The position numbers were made by a program, and so were the translations under genes. Positions 41,350 through 55,787 of a DNA stretch of 64,000 nt are shown here, one piece after another. Each line of letters starts with the position of its first letter. The stretch's first letter is position 1. The notes below the pieces were generated by a model. The model had not been told where the DNA came from. It made no database searches and saw only the letters and a list, made by a program, of their open reading frames with translations. This DNA comes from Proteles cristata cristata (Eukaryota > Chordata > Mammalia > Carnivora > Hyaenidae), in the NCBI GenBank assembly GCA_017311185.1, contig JAESUZ010002608.1, positions 806,001 to 870,000 on the forward strand, given 5' to 3'.

Positions 41350-42825
41350 AAAGAGTTTGTCCTGAAATCCATGAACACCGGTGTCATTGTTATCATCAAA
41401 CACAATCACCTCTTTTTGGGAGAGCCTGCCACACGCATGGCATTGTGCCGAGCGCTCTGGGGAGAGGAGGAGGCAGAGACGATACACCGAGATCAGTAAA
41501 GACACAGCTCACCCCTTAGAGAACCTACCATCTAGTTAAGAAGACAGGACAGACCAGCCAAGGTGCTGAAGACCAGGACAAGGAAGGGTGTTGAATCAAA
41601 GTGCAACAGGAATTCAGAGCAATGAGGACAGCTTGTGGCGAAGGGGCTGTGTTCTGAGTCCTCGAGGAATAATGGGATTTGCCAATAAGGAGAAGCTGGG
41701 CCTGGACCCTACAGAGCTGAGTTTGGTGGTGGTGTCTCCTCTATATGTCAGAGTGGGCCATGGCCCCAGCTCTCTGCTGGTCACTCACCTGGGGGCAACA
41801 TATTGCACCGGGTCACCCAAAAAGCGCTGTTCCCACTGAGCACGGGATGTAGCCTGAGAAATCAGACGACTGTGCAAATACAAGGTGCCTAGGCCCCAGT
41901 ACTCCTGAGGGTCTGTGACACAGGTAACAGCAGCGGAAGGGACACCTTCAGTGATCTCCAGAACCGTGGGGAAGCCAGAGTACCTGCCTCTTAACCAGGA
42001 TCTCCCCATCCTCTGCATTAGAGGTGGTCTTGACAACCCAGCCCTGTTATACTCCTGGCAGGGAGGCACCTTCCTTAAACCGCAGTCTTTCTGCCAATAT
42101 ACCCCCACCTGAGGGTCAGCATCCCCAGCCCTTCTCTCTTGCTTCTGCCCCAAGCTCATGAACTTACACCCCCACGGGATCTTACTGCCTGCCAGCTAGG
42201 CAGTACAGTAACAACAAATGTTAGTGGGCAGCTAAGTGGTTACACTCGCCATGGGCTTCAGTCTAGAACAACACAATCATTGGGATTCAAAAACATGAGG
42301 ATGCAACTGTGGAATTCGGGTGTGGACACCGGCAGGGGGCGGAGCGAAGGCAGGGAGAGATACCTGAGAGCAGGAACTACTGCCTAGAGCCCCTCCAGTC
42401 AACCTGTTAGGAGCCCCACCTCTGTCCTGTGGAGGTCACTGCCTGCAGAGGTCACCCAGCACTTCCCACAGATAGAGACTGCAGAGAAGGGTGTGGCGCG
42501 GCCCCCCGGCAGGGGTCTGATGGAGCCAGCACACCCTCTGCCATCAGAAAACACACGCACTCTCCTATCCTTCTCGCCACCACTCACCCATCCCCAGGCC
42601 CACCCCAGCAGTAGAGGGACACCGTGGCTTGTCATTTCAGTTTCCAATGAAGTACTTGCAGGGTGTTAATAGAGATTTCCAAATATAGCCATTTTCTTTC
42701 AGCTTTAGACACTTGGGCCCAGGTTCAGAGTGAGAGGCTGTTAAGTGGGTGAGTCCATTTATTGGTGATTTTACTGCTGTTTCCCTGGGCCCACAAGAAG
42801 GTACACACATGCACATATACATGCC

Positions 42826-42856
42826 CACCACACACACACACGCACGCACGTGTGCA
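42826..42856 (+). repeat. CA-rich run
   Basis: Mixed CA/CG dinucleotides (CCACCACACACACACACGCA and following). Confidence 0.8.
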
Positions 42857-43189
42857 CCTGACAGAGCTAAACTGCTCATCCTACCTGACCCTGGCAGAGA
42901 AGTCTGGATAAAGAGACCTGCTTTGTTCTCTCCCAGGGAGTTAAACAACAGCTCAGGTGAGAAAAAGCAGCAGCTTGAAGCTCAAGCTCTACTTCCAGGT
43001 TCTTCAAAGTCCTCCTGGGTCCTGAGTCGGCAAATGCCATCACCACATGCCTCAGCAAGGTACAAGAATCCATTTTCTCAAAACTGCAGGAACACTTTCA
43101 GTGTTTGGGGGCAGAGAGGGCTCCAGGGGGTCTGGGGGCCTCAGCTTGCCTTGTGACCTACAGTCAGCATCACCTGTGTCTTTGGCAGA

Positions 43190-43320
43190 TGTGGCTCCTG
43201 TCACAGTGCAATCCCATTTCATCCTCCCCATCACTGTAAGACACATCCTGGCAGGAAGGTGCAGAAGACCAGAAAGGTTAAGACATTTGCCCAAAGCCAC
43301 ACAACAGGGACATGGCTAAG
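43190..43320 (-). mobile_element. MIR remnant (antisense)
   Basis: AAAGGTTAAGACATTTGCCC, then AAAGCCACACAACAGGGACA resembles reverse MIR. Confidence 0.45.
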
Positions 43321-43429
43321 ACTCCTGGTCCCACACTCCCCCTGCATCATGCATGTAGCAATGATCCCCTTTCCAGATTCCCCATCCTGTTACTGACCCA
43401 TCTCAGGGCTCAGTCCTCACCATTCTTCA

Positions 43430-43830
43430 CCCATGTTCTCTCTGAAGGATCCTATGCATTTCCCTGACTTTAAATTCCATTGCTATGCTCTCATTTCCTG
43501 GATCTATTTCTCAAGGCCTGATGATTCTGCCTACTTGACTCACAAGCATCTCAAACTTAAATGCCCCAGCTAAATCTCCAGAGTTCAAGAACTTCAACCC
43601 TCAACGCTTCCTCTCTAGGCTCCCCATCTCCACCCTCAACCCTTCCTCCCCAGGCCCCCCACTTCAGCAAGAGCATGACCTCTGCCCATCTACCAAAGGC
43701 AGAGACCTGGGGTCTCCAATTACCCTCTCTCTTGTGGGCACATCCTACGAGCTCTATCTCTGGGATCTGCCTCTGGTGTGGCCCCTTCTCCCCACCTCTA
43801 CGGCCACCACCTAGAGCAAGCTGCCATGTT
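43430..43830 (+). mobile_element. L2-like fragment
   Basis: CACAAGCATCTCAAACTTAA followed by ATGCCCCAGCTAAATCTCCA resembles L2 sense text. The 3' limit is uncertain. Confidence 0.45.
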
Positions 43831-44483
43831 ACAGGTTTAAATGTGTCCCCTAAAAATGATATGTTAAAGTATTTTTTAAATGTTTATTTATTTTAGAGGG
43901 ATAGAGACAGAACATGAGCGAGGGAAAGGCAGAGAGAGAGGGAGACACAATCTGAAGCAGGATCCAGGCTCTAAGCTGTCCGCACAGAGCCTGACATAGG
44001 GACCTGAATTCATGAAATGCAAGATCATGACCTGAACCTAAACCAAGAGTCGGACACTTAACAGAATGAGCCATCCAGGTGCCCCAATATGTTAAATTCT
44101 TAACCCCTAGTACCACAGACTGTGACCTTATTTGGAAATAGTGTACTTACAGAAGTAATCGAGTTCAAATGAGGTCACCTTAGGGTGGCCTTACTCCAAA
44201 ATGACTGGTGTCCTCATAAAAAGGGAAATGTGAACACAGAGATAGACATGCACAGAGGGAAGGTGATGTGAAGACACAGGGAGAAGGTGGCCATCTACCT
44301 GCGGCCACCAGAAGCTGAGAAGCATGGGGAAAACCCTGTGCAGAGCTCCTTCAGAGGGGCCATGGCCCTGCTGACACCTTGAATTTGGACTTCTGGTCTT
44401 GTAACTGTGAGACAATAATCTTGTGGTGTAAGCCACTCAGTCTGGGGTGCATTAGCACAGCAGCCCAGCAAATTAATATGTGC
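43829..44483 (+). mobile_element. MLT1-like LTR interrupted by a SINE
   Basis: GGTTTAAATGTGTCCCCTAA starts it; after the SINE it continues TGTTAAATTCTTAACCCCTA, ATGACTGGTGTCCTCATAAA, GTGAAGACACAGGGAGAAGG and TAACTGTGAGACAATAATCT. Confidence 0.7.
43869..44086 (-). mobile_element. Felid SINE (antisense) inside the MLT1-like LTR
   Basis: Antisense copy ending GAGCCATCCAGGTGCCCC. Perfect duplication ATATGTTAAA at 43859-43868 and 44087-44096. Confidence 0.92.
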
Positions 44484-45470
44484 CATCAGGGGCCCTGCAA
44501 AGCCTCCTATGAGGCTCCATGTCCCCTCTGGACTTTCCATCCAGAAGCCAGAGGAGACCTCCTAAAATGGAAGTTGCCTAAAGCCACATAGTGGCTGCCT
44601 GTCCCTGACACTTGTCTCTGTCCACCTCTGACCTCACCTAGTGACCTTCTCCTTTGCTTTGGTCTCACTGAAGTTCTCGAACCCTCAAGCTCTTTCCCTG
44701 GTACTTTCCTTTTTATTCCTCAGGAAGTCAGCTTAACTGTCCCCTCTGCAGACAGATTACTCAGCACCTCCATCTTGAAGCCACCCCACCTCTGTGTGGC
44801 TGGTCCCAGCAGCCTCCAGGCCATCATGCGGTTTCCTTCATCCCATTCCTCGCAGTCCATGAGTATGGCTTTCACTGTTTATTCACTTCCTTATTGTTTA
44901 GTCCCATTCTAGGCTATGCACTGCAAGAGGTCAAGGAGCATGTGTGGAACAAGTGATTAATAAATATCTTTTGAGTGAATGGGAGTAAGTCTGCTCCATC
45001 CAGCCATCAGCCAGGCAGCCTCCTGGTCCAGTAGGGGAAAAGGGGTGAGTGAGGGACTTGGAGAGTAACCAGAACTCTCCCACCTCGTCCTTCATCTGCA
45101 TGTGCCAATCAGCCCCTTGCCAGCCTCTGCATGAATCCCCTCCTCAGTCCCGCGTCTCATGCCACCTCTCCAGCCTGGATGAACCCCCCTCCTTGCCATC
45201 CATCCACCCTCTGATCTTCTTAAATCTTAATTTTTTTTTAACTTTCATTCTGCAGCTAACTAACAGTGTGAGATAACTCAGTTAAATTCTGAAATTGCCA
45301 TATTGTATCTTTAAAAACTAAGAACACTGGTACATAAATAGATACAGTAGCAGCGCACTGGGACCTGTGAATCAGGGTGTCCGCACCTGCGGGTTGGGAT
45401 GGGGATGCAAGTCTAAGCACCATCAGGAGGGCCACCTCTTTCTTGCACCAGCAACATACTTAAGCCACTA

Positions 45471-47316
<1,846 letters not shown>

Positions 47317-47471
47317 ATTGCCCTTCTCAAAGAGGTCTGTGTTGTTCCTGCAGTTGTAGAGCAGCCGCTCCCCGGTGTCCCCCACGTCGCCAAAAAGGCA
47401 GAGGTAGACGTTGGCATCGGTTCCTGCACCTTCAAGTTCTCCGGTGCACACGGTCACGCGGTACCGGGCCA
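47317..47471 (-). CDS. LOXHD1: LOXHD1 exon e5: first part of PLAT module 174-304
   Basis: 155 nt: two bases complete Met174, then residues 175-225. It starts [20 protein letters not shown] and ends [10 protein letters not shown]. The GTDAN loop and the following [11 protein letters not shown] turn are both intact, so this module keeps the residues expected for calcium or ligand binding. Acceptor GGCAG, donor AAT|GTGAGT. Phase 1 in, phase 0 out. Probably the start of human PLAT5. Confidence 0.97.
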
Positions 47472-47669
47472 CTGCCAGGTAGAGAAAGGGACATAGTGGC
47501 TGGCCGTCCCCTGCTCCCAGCACCGGCCCCACTATCCTGCCTCTAAGCGCCTCCTCCCTCTCTCCCTCCAAGTCTTCCCCGGCTGACTCTGCTCCCTCCC
47601 CAGCTATGCAAATCCCGGCTCAATCCAGTCAAGGATCAGCTCACCTGCAGATGCCTCTTCCCACAAAAA

Positions 47670-47855
47670 CCAGAGGCTCCCAGTCCCAGTCAAGCATCAG
47701 AATCCCCTGGGAAATTCCTGAAGAATGCAGATGCCTATGTCCCACCTAGACTTCCCAAATCTTAGTCTCCAGAGGTGGGATCCCTAAAACTGCTCTGTTT
47801 ACATGAGCCCCCAGGAGACTCTGATGGGGTGGGCGGTGTTTGGGGATCACAGGTC
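47670..47855 (+). mobile_element. hAT-type MER5/MER3-like fragment
   Basis: AAGCATCAGAATCCCCTGGG, CCAGAGGTGGGATCCCTAAA and CCCCAGGAGACTCTGATGGG fit a short hAT element. Confidence 0.5.
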
Positions 47856-48019
47856 TGATTCAAACAATCCGACTCTTGATTCCATCTAACCCAGCAAGAC
47901 TCTTTTGTCTTAGGTGGTTCTCCAATTCATATGTGTCCTGTCTTCGCAGGTCAGATGATTTTTCTTTGTGAAACAGAACCGAGCCCCTTTTTTCTTCAGA
48001 AATGAAAGGCACAGAGAAG

Positions 48020-48165
48020 GGCATTTGTGGGGATGAGCACTGGGTGTTATATGGTAACCAACTTGACAATAAACTATTTGTAAAAAAAAATAATAATAAG
48101 TAAAAAAAATAAAAAGAGTGGATACCAAAAAAATAGTGGATACAAAAAAAAAAAACGAAAGGCAC
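48020..48165 (+). mobile_element. L1 3' tail
   Basis: GGGGATGAGCACTGGGTGTT, then CAACTTGACAATAAACTATT and an A-rich tail: the same 3' sequence as the antisense L1 at 48899, here in plus orientation and very short. Confidence 0.75.
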
Positions 48166-48299
48166 AAAATGCAGCCACCATGGGAAGGACAACCGCTCCT
48201 TTCTCTGCTGAAAATGTACATTGGAAGAGGTAGACCTGCATCCCTGCCCATCACAGCCTCCTTTCTCCCTTCAAATAAGCTAGAAAGTGAAGTTCATTC

Positions 48300-51200
48300 A
48301 TTCACTCACTCATTCGCTCATTTGTCCTGTGTGTGTTGACTGAAGCCTAGTCGGTGTCAGGCACCATTACAGGATAGATTCAGCAGTGAGCAAGACCAAC
48401 AGACTCCTGCCCCCATGGTTACAGCAGAGTTGAGAGCCGGCAGGTGGAGAGGAAAGATGGACAGTAAAATCCTAACAAATTATAACCAGGAAAATTTCCA
48501 AGTTATGTCTGCAACAAAGATTACATAGGAGCAGGGTGCCCTAGAGTGGAATGGAAGTGGGGAGGGGGAGTGTGGTGAGGGAGTGAAAAGGACTTAGAGA
48601 TGCAGTGAGGAGGTGATGTCTGGTCAAATGCTAATGACAGGAGCCAACCACAGGAAGCTCTGCGAGAAGAGGGTACAGGTAAGTGTGAAGCCCCAGTGTG
48701 GGGATGAGCAGCAAATGTTCCAGCAGAGAGAAGGCTAGAATGTCTTGGGAAGGAGAGGAGGGGGGTTAGATGAAGTCCAGAAATAGACCAAGGCCAGCAC
48801 TGGGAAGGTATGACAGGTCAAAGTAAAAGTGTGACTTTCTAATGGGAAGCCATTATAGCACTTTTAGTAAGTAAATAATTTGATCTGATTTATGTTTTTT
48901 TTTTCTTCTTTGGAATAACTTTAAAATTTATTTTTCTTTCATAGTTTATTGTCAAGTTTGTTTCCATGTAACACCCAGTGCTCATCCCCAGAAGTACCCT
49001 CCTCCATGCCCATCACCTCCCTTCCCCACTCCCCCACCCCCATCAGCCTTCAGTTTGTTCTCAGTATTCAAGAGTCTCTCATGGTTTGCCTCCCTCCCTC
49101 TCCCCCACTATTGTTCCCCTTCTTCTCTCCCATGGTCCTCTGTTAAGTTTCTTCTAATCCACCTATACATGAAAACATATGGTATCTGTCCTTCTCTGCT
49201 GACTTATTTTGCTCAGCATAACACCCTCAAGGTCCATCCATGTTGCTACACATGGCCAGATTTCATTGTTTCTCATTGCCATGTAGTATTCCATTGTATA
49301 CATAAACCACATCTTTTTGATCCATTTGTCAGTTGATGGACACTTAGGCTCTTTCCATGATTTGGCTATTGTGGAGAGTGCTGCTATGAACATTGGGGTA
49401 CATGTGCTCCTATGCCTCAGCTCTCCTGTATCCCTTGGGTAAATTCTTAGCAGTGCTATTGCTGGTCATAGGGGAGTTCTAGTGTTAATTTTTTGAGGAA
49501 CCCCCACACTCTTTTCCAGAGGGGCTGCATCAGTTTACATTCCCACAAACAGTGTAGGAGGGTGCCTGTTTCTCCACATCCTTGCCAGCATCTAGAGTCT
49601 CCTGATTTGTTCATTTTAGCCACTCTGACTGGTGTGAGGTGGCATCTCAGTGTGGTTTTGATTTGTATTTCCCTGATGATGAGGGAGGCTGAGCATCGCT
49701 TCATGTGTCTGTTGGCCATCTGGATGTCCTCTTTGGAGAAGTGTCTGTTCATGTCTTCTGCCCATTTCTTCACTGGATTATTTGTTTTTCAGATGTGGAG
49801 TTTGGTGAGTTCCTTATAGATTTTGAATACTAGCCCTTTATTCAATATGTCATTTGCAACTATCTTTTCCCATTCTGTCAGTTCCCTATTAGTTTTATTG
49901 ATTGTTTCCCTCGATGTGCAGAAGCTTTTTATCTTGATAAGGTCCCTCCCAAATGAGGTTCTTCATTTTTGCTCTTGATTCCCTTGCCTTTAGGGGTGTG
50001 TCAAGAAAGAAACTGCTGTGGTTGAGGTCAAGGAGGTTGTTTCCTGCTTTCTCCTCTAGGGTTTTGATGGTTTCCTGTCTCACATTCAGGTCCTTTATCC
50101 AATTTGAGTTTATTTTTGTGCATGGTATGAGAAAGTAATCTAGTTTCATTCTTCTGCATGTTGTTGTCCAGTTCTCCCAAAGACGCTGTCTTTTTCCCAT
50201 TGGATACTCTTTTCTGCTTTGTCAAAGATTAGTTGGCCATACATTTGTGGGTCCAATTCTGAGTTCTCTATTCTATTCCATTGGTCTATGTGTCTGTTTT
50301 TGTGCCACTGATTCATGTTTTAAAGAGTACTCTGACTGCCATATGGAGAACTGATTGTAGGGGAAGAAGAAGGAGAGAACTGATTATAGGAGTGAATCAG
50401 AGAGGCCAGTTAACAGAATATTACAGTTGTCTAGAAAATAAAGGAGGGTACTTAAGGCTGGGGTGCTGTGGAGATGGAGAAGCCAGTAAAGATATATTTT
50501 TGAAGTAGAATCAATAGTACTTGGTGATGGATTGGATAAGTAACTGAGGGAAAGAGGAATCATGGATGATTCCTAGGGTTTTGGCTTGGGCAACTAAATA
50601 GTATTCCCAATAAAAAGTAGGGATTCCTGGGGTAGGGGGAAGATAGGTTTGGGGATATGAATCAATGGTTCTGTTTGTTCATTATAAATTTGTGGTATCT
50701 ATTAGATGTTCATAAAAAGAGGCCAAGATGGCAGTTGCATATGTGTCTGGGGAGTCAGGACTATTGGTAGGACTGGTCATCACTGGCACATGGATTCCAC
50801 TGAAATCAATGGGACCAGATGAGATCCCCCATGGAGAGGATGTAGACAAAGATTAGAGGGACACCAACATTACAGATCAAGCCCAGAAGAAGCTAGCAAC
50901 TCAGATGAGAAGCAGCCAGTGAAGCAGGGGAGGGATGCGGGGGGGAGAGGGGGGAGAGAACATGTCTCTGAAACCATGAGAAGGGAGGAATGATCGTCTG
51001 TAGTAAATGCCACTGAAGACAGAGAGTGACCTTTGGTTTAGTTACATGGAAAGCACTTGTGTCAAGGACAAGAGCAGCCTCAGTGAAATTGTGGGGGAAG
51101 GGAAGAAGCCCTACAGCAAGAGTCTGAATAGAGAACAGAAAGTGAGAAAGTGGATACAGCACCTGGATGCCCGGCTAGAACTCTCCCAAGAAGTCTATTG

Positions 51201-51480
51201 TGAAGAGGAATACAAAAGGGAAGTAATAGTTGGAGTGGGGATTAGGTTTAAAGATGTTTTATTATAAAATATTTAAGATGTGAGATACTAGATTATTATA
51301 CCAAATGGAAATGGTCCTGTGAGAGAAAAGAAATGATAATGCATGAGAGAAGGCGAAGTTCTTTAGAGAGGAAAAAGATGACTAGAGCATAGATAAAGGA
51401 CTAGATTTTCTAGGGTTCAAGAAACTACAACTATAGAGACTGGAAGGAGGGTAGAGGTGTAGCCTCAGAGGCAGTGACAG
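48300..51480 (-). mobile_element. Very old interspersed repeat (L2-class?), split by L1
   Basis: Two parts, 48300-48884 and 50322-51480, read as one element when the L1 is removed: CAGGCACCATTACAGGATAG, AATGGGAAGCCATTATAGCA, then after the L1 TTACAGTTGTCTAGAAAATA, TTGGTGATGGATTGGATAAG and GTCAAGGACAAGAGCAGCCT. The order is that of a long old mammalian repeat, which I think is L2-class in antisense. Confidence 0.5.
48899..50307 (-). mobile_element. 5'-truncated L1, antisense, with end of ORF2
   Basis: The reverse strand reads the C-terminal part of L1 ORF2 (for example [20 protein letters not shown] and YTMEYYMAMRNNEIWPCVAT) and a 3' UTR with GATGAGCACTGGGTGTTACA. Poly(A) appears as the T run from 48895. 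Target duplication CTGATTTATGTTTT at 48885-48898 and CTGATTCATGTTTT at 50308-50321. ORF2 is incomplete and broken, so it is not mobile. Confidence 0.9.
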
Positions 51481-52320
51481 GTTGTGGGACAGCCTTAAGC
51501 ACCAACAGAGATATACTGAGTTATAAATTTAAAATGAGGCCTGTCCACAAGGATGCATGTTGTACTACAGTAAGTCTACAATAACTGAATAGGTCACTTG
51601 TTGGCTTTACCTACGGCTTATCCAGGCAAGCATGATAGAGAGATATAAGGGCAGATAAGATAAAGGCATCTTTAGAGGCAGATTACAATGGTGGACCATG
51701 CAATCTCAGCCAGGTATAGAGAAAACTGAGTACAAGAAGAAGGTGATAATAAGATGAGTAGAGTATAGGTCTTGATGCAGTTAAAAAATGTTAGGGTGAG
51801 AAAGGCAAAGCTATGGAGACAGTAAAAAGATCAATGGTTGCCAGGGACTGGGTAGGGGGGAAGGGACAGAAAAATAGGCAGAGCACAGAGGATTTTTTAG
51901 GGCAGTGAAATTAATCTGTATAATACTATAATGGTGGATACATGTCATTATAAATTTGTCCAAGCCCATAGAATGTACAGTACCAAGAGTGCTCCACAAG
52001 TAAAGTATAAACTCAGGGTGCTAAGGATGTATCAACATAGGCTCATTAATTATAACAAAATGTATCCCTCTGGTCAGGGATGATGATAATGGAGGGGGTA
52101 CACAAGTATGGGGGAAGGGAGTACATGATAAATCTTTATACCTTCCTCCCAATTTTGCTGTGAACCTAAAACTGCTCTAAGAAAATAAAGCCTATTTTTA
52201 AAACTGAAGGAGCTATAAAGATATTCCCAGATAAACAAAAACTGAAAAAAAAATTCATCACTAGTAGACTTGCCATACAAGAATATTTAAAGGGAGTCCT
52301 TCACATTAGACATTAGACAG

Positions 52321-52527
52321 TGGGGTGTCTGGGTGGCTCAGTTGGTTAAGCGTCTGACTTCGGCTCAGGTCATGATCTCACAGTTCGTGGGTTCAAGCCC
52401 CACATCGGGCTCTGTGCTAGCTCAGAGACTGGAGCCTGTCTTGAATTCTGTGTCTCCCTCTCTCTCTCTGACCCTCCCCTGCTCACTCTCTCTCTCTCAA
52501 AAATAAATAAAACATATTTAAAAAAAA
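52321..52527 (+). mobile_element. Young felid SINE
   Basis: GGGTGGCTCAGTTGGTTAAG head, CT-rich middle, AAAAATAAATAAAACATATT tail. Perfect duplication GACATTAGACAG at 52309-52320 and 52528-52539. Confidence 0.95.
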
Positions 52528-54074
52528 GACATTAGACAGCAACTTGAATTCACCCAAAGAAATAAAAGAACTGGGGAAAGTAACAACATAGTAAATGTGT
52601 AGACAGTATCATGTAATTTTTTTATTGTAATTATTTTCTTCTCATACTTTGTAAAAGACCATTGCATAAAGCAGTAAAACTTCACAGGTGGGTTTAAAAT
52701 ATACACAGACATGATTTGTATGGCAGTATAGCACAAAGGAAATGGAAGAGAACAAACCTACATTGTAGCAAAGTTTTAGTATATTATTGAAATTAAGTTG
52801 GTATTAATCTGAACTAGATTGCTATAAGTTAATAACATTAATTGTAATTCTCTTGGCAAACATTAAAAAATTACAAAAAAGATATATTAAAAGAAACAAG
52901 GAACCAAAACAGTATGCTAGAAAATATTTATTTAATACAAAATAAAGTAGTAATGTAAAAATACAGGAAAAAAAAACAAAAATTGAAACATAGAAAACAA
53001 ATAGCAAAATGGCAGGCATAAATCCTGCCATATCAGTAATAATATTAAATGTAAATGGACTAAATACTTCGATCAAAAGGCAGAGTGTGATCATCATCCT
53101 GCAGAAACACGATGGGTCTTTTTACCCCGTATTTACTCAGATACCAAGGCTGATGATACCACATATGTACCAAGAGTGAATATAAGATGTATTATTCATA
53201 TAATGAGGAGCTCTGGGGAGAGGTATGGTAGGTTCCCAAGAGGGTCCAAAAATGGCTGGAGATAGCAGGGAAGGATGACTAGCTTGGGATTTTATGGTAA
53301 TTAAGAGATGAGAATTCCCTTGCCAGGGTCAGGGCTTGCATGGCTTGAACTTTCCACCAGTGCGAAGAGAGGAAGCATCCAGTCTTCTGATCAAATTGCC
53401 CAGATATTAGGCAGAAAGGGGGAGGGGTAGTGTAGCTTGAAAGTTGTCAGCAGTCAAATATCAAAAAAAGTCACACTATTACACAGAGATTGGCAAAATT
53501 GATAATGGATATCTGCTATATAGAGAGACACACTGTAGATTCAAATACATAAATAGGTTGAAAGTAAAAGAATGGCTACCAGAACTGGCCACCAGAAACA
53601 GACAATCTGAATAGATGTATAACAAGTGAAAAGATTAAATCAGTAATCAAAAGACTACTCACAAAGTAAAGCCCAGGCCTAAATGTCTTCACCACTGAAT
53701 TCTACCAAGCATTCAAACAAGAATCAGTAACAATTCTTCTCAAATTCTTCCAAAGAACAGGAAGGAATATTTCCCAACTCATTTTATGAGGTCAGCATTA
53801 CTCTGATATCAAAACCAGACACAGATATCACAAGAAAAGAAAATTACAGACCTACATTTCTTATGAATATAAACGCAAAAGTCCCCAACAACATACTAGC
53901 AAACCAAATCCAGCAACATAAATAAGAATTATATACTTTGACAAAGTAGAATTTATCCTAAGGATCTAAGTTTTGAAAATCAATTAATGTAATGTATCAT
54001 ATTAACAGAATAAAAAACAAATATAACATGAGCATTTTGATAAGTTCAGAAAAAAATATGAAAAATCTAACATT

Positions 54075-54282
54075 TATTTTCAATGTTTATTTATTTTTGA
54101 GAGACAGAGACAGAGCATGAGCAGGGGAGGGGCAGAGAGCGAGGGAGACACAGAATCCAAAGCAGGTTCCAGGCTCTGAGCTGTCAGCACAGAGCCCAAC
54201 ACAGGGCTCAAACTCACAAACTGTGCGATCATGACCTGAGATGAAGTTGGGCACGTAACCAACTGAGCTATCCAGGTGCCCC
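54075..54282 (-). mobile_element. Felid SINE (antisense) in L1
   Basis: Antisense full copy. Near-perfect duplication AAAATCTAACATT (54062-54074) and AAAATCGAACATT (54283-54295). Confidence 0.92.
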
Positions 54283-55549
54283 AAAATCGAACATTCTTTT
54301 ATGATAAAAAAAAAAAAAAAAAAAAAGTAAACCACCAACAAACTAGGAATAAAAGGGAACTTCATCAACCCATAAAGTCATCTATGAAACCCCAGAGCTA
54401 ACATAAAACTTATGGTGACAGACTGGATGCTTTCCTTGCGGTCAAAAATAAGACAAAGGTATTTGCTTTTCAACATTTGTTTTCAACATGGAGGTTCTGG
54501 AGGTTTTAGCCAAGGCAGTTAGGCATCCAGATTGGAAAGGAAGAAGTAAAACTATTTCTATTCATGGATGGCATGATCTTATATATACAAAATTGTAAGG
54601 ATTCCATTATAAAATATTTGAACTAATAAATGAGTTCAGCAAAGTTGTAGAGTAGAAAATTAATATACTCAATCGACTGTACTTCTATTCTCTTGCAACA
54701 AACAATCTGAAAATGAAATTAATAAAACATCTCCATTTAAAAGAACATAAAAGGAATAAGACATGAATAAATTTAAGAAAACAAGTGAGAAACTTATGCT
54801 TTGAAAACTACAAAATACTACTGCTAAAAAATTAAAGATTATTTAAATAACTGGAAAAGCATCCCATGTTTACTGATTGGAAGACTTAACACTGTTAAGT
54901 TAGCAATACTTGCCAAATGGATCTACAGATAAAAGACAACCTCTGATCTCTTTGTGGTCTCTTTGTGATCTCTTTGTGGAAACTGAAAAGCCAATTCTAA
55001 AATTCATATGGAATTGAAAAGGACCCAGAATGGCCAAAACAATCCAGAAAAAAGAATAATAAAGAAGAAGTGTTGGCAAGGAAAAATTGTGGAAAAATTG
55101 GAACCCTCACGCATTGTTGATGGGAATGTAAAATGGTGTGCCTGTTTTGAAAAACGGTGCCGTAAATCCTCAAAAAGTGAAACAAAGAGTTACCATATAA
55201 CCCAGCAATTCCACTCATGGGCGTATATCCAAGAGAAGTATATGTCTACACAAACACTTATACCTGAATGTTCAGAGTAGCATTATTCATAATAGCCAAA
55301 AAGTAGAAACCACCCAAAAGTCTATCAGCAGTTGAATGTGATCTATCAGTATACTGAAATATTGCCCAGCAATAAAAAGAAATCAAGTAGTGATAGGAGC
55401 TGCGATGTGGATGGACCTTGAAAATATGCCATGTGAAAGGTTACCTTTTATATGTCCCCACTCATATGAAAGGTCCTGAATAGGCAAATCTTCAGAGACA
55501 AAAACAAAATAGATTATTGGTTGTCAGAGTCTAAAGAGTGGGGCAGAGG

Positions 55550-55787
55550 AGCACCTGGGTGGCTTAGTCGGTTAAGTGTCCAACTTTCACTTAGGTCATG
55601 ATCTCGCGGTTCGTGGGTTCGAGCCCCGCGTCGGACTCTGTGCTGACTGCGGGCTCAGAGCCTGGAGGCTGTTTCAATCTATGACTCCCTCTCTCTCTGA
55701 CCCTCCCCCGCTCATGCTGTCTCTCTCTCTCTCTCTCCTAGAAATAAATAAAACATTTAAAAAAAATTTTTTTTTAAATAAATAAAT
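55550..55787 (+). mobile_element. Young felid SINE (CTTAGTCGG type)
   Basis: GGTGGCTTAGTCGGTTAAGT head, GGGTTCGAGCCCCGCGTCGG, CTGACTGCGGGCTCAGAGCC, tail CTAGAAATAAATAAAACATT. Perfect 17-bp duplication AAAGAGTGGGGCAGAGG at 55533-55549 and 55788-55804. Confidence 0.96.

Noticed and set aside
49163..50225. Several minus-strand frames that look like protein genes
   Set aside because: They are pieces of L1 ORF2 from a truncated, broken retrotransposon, not a host gene.
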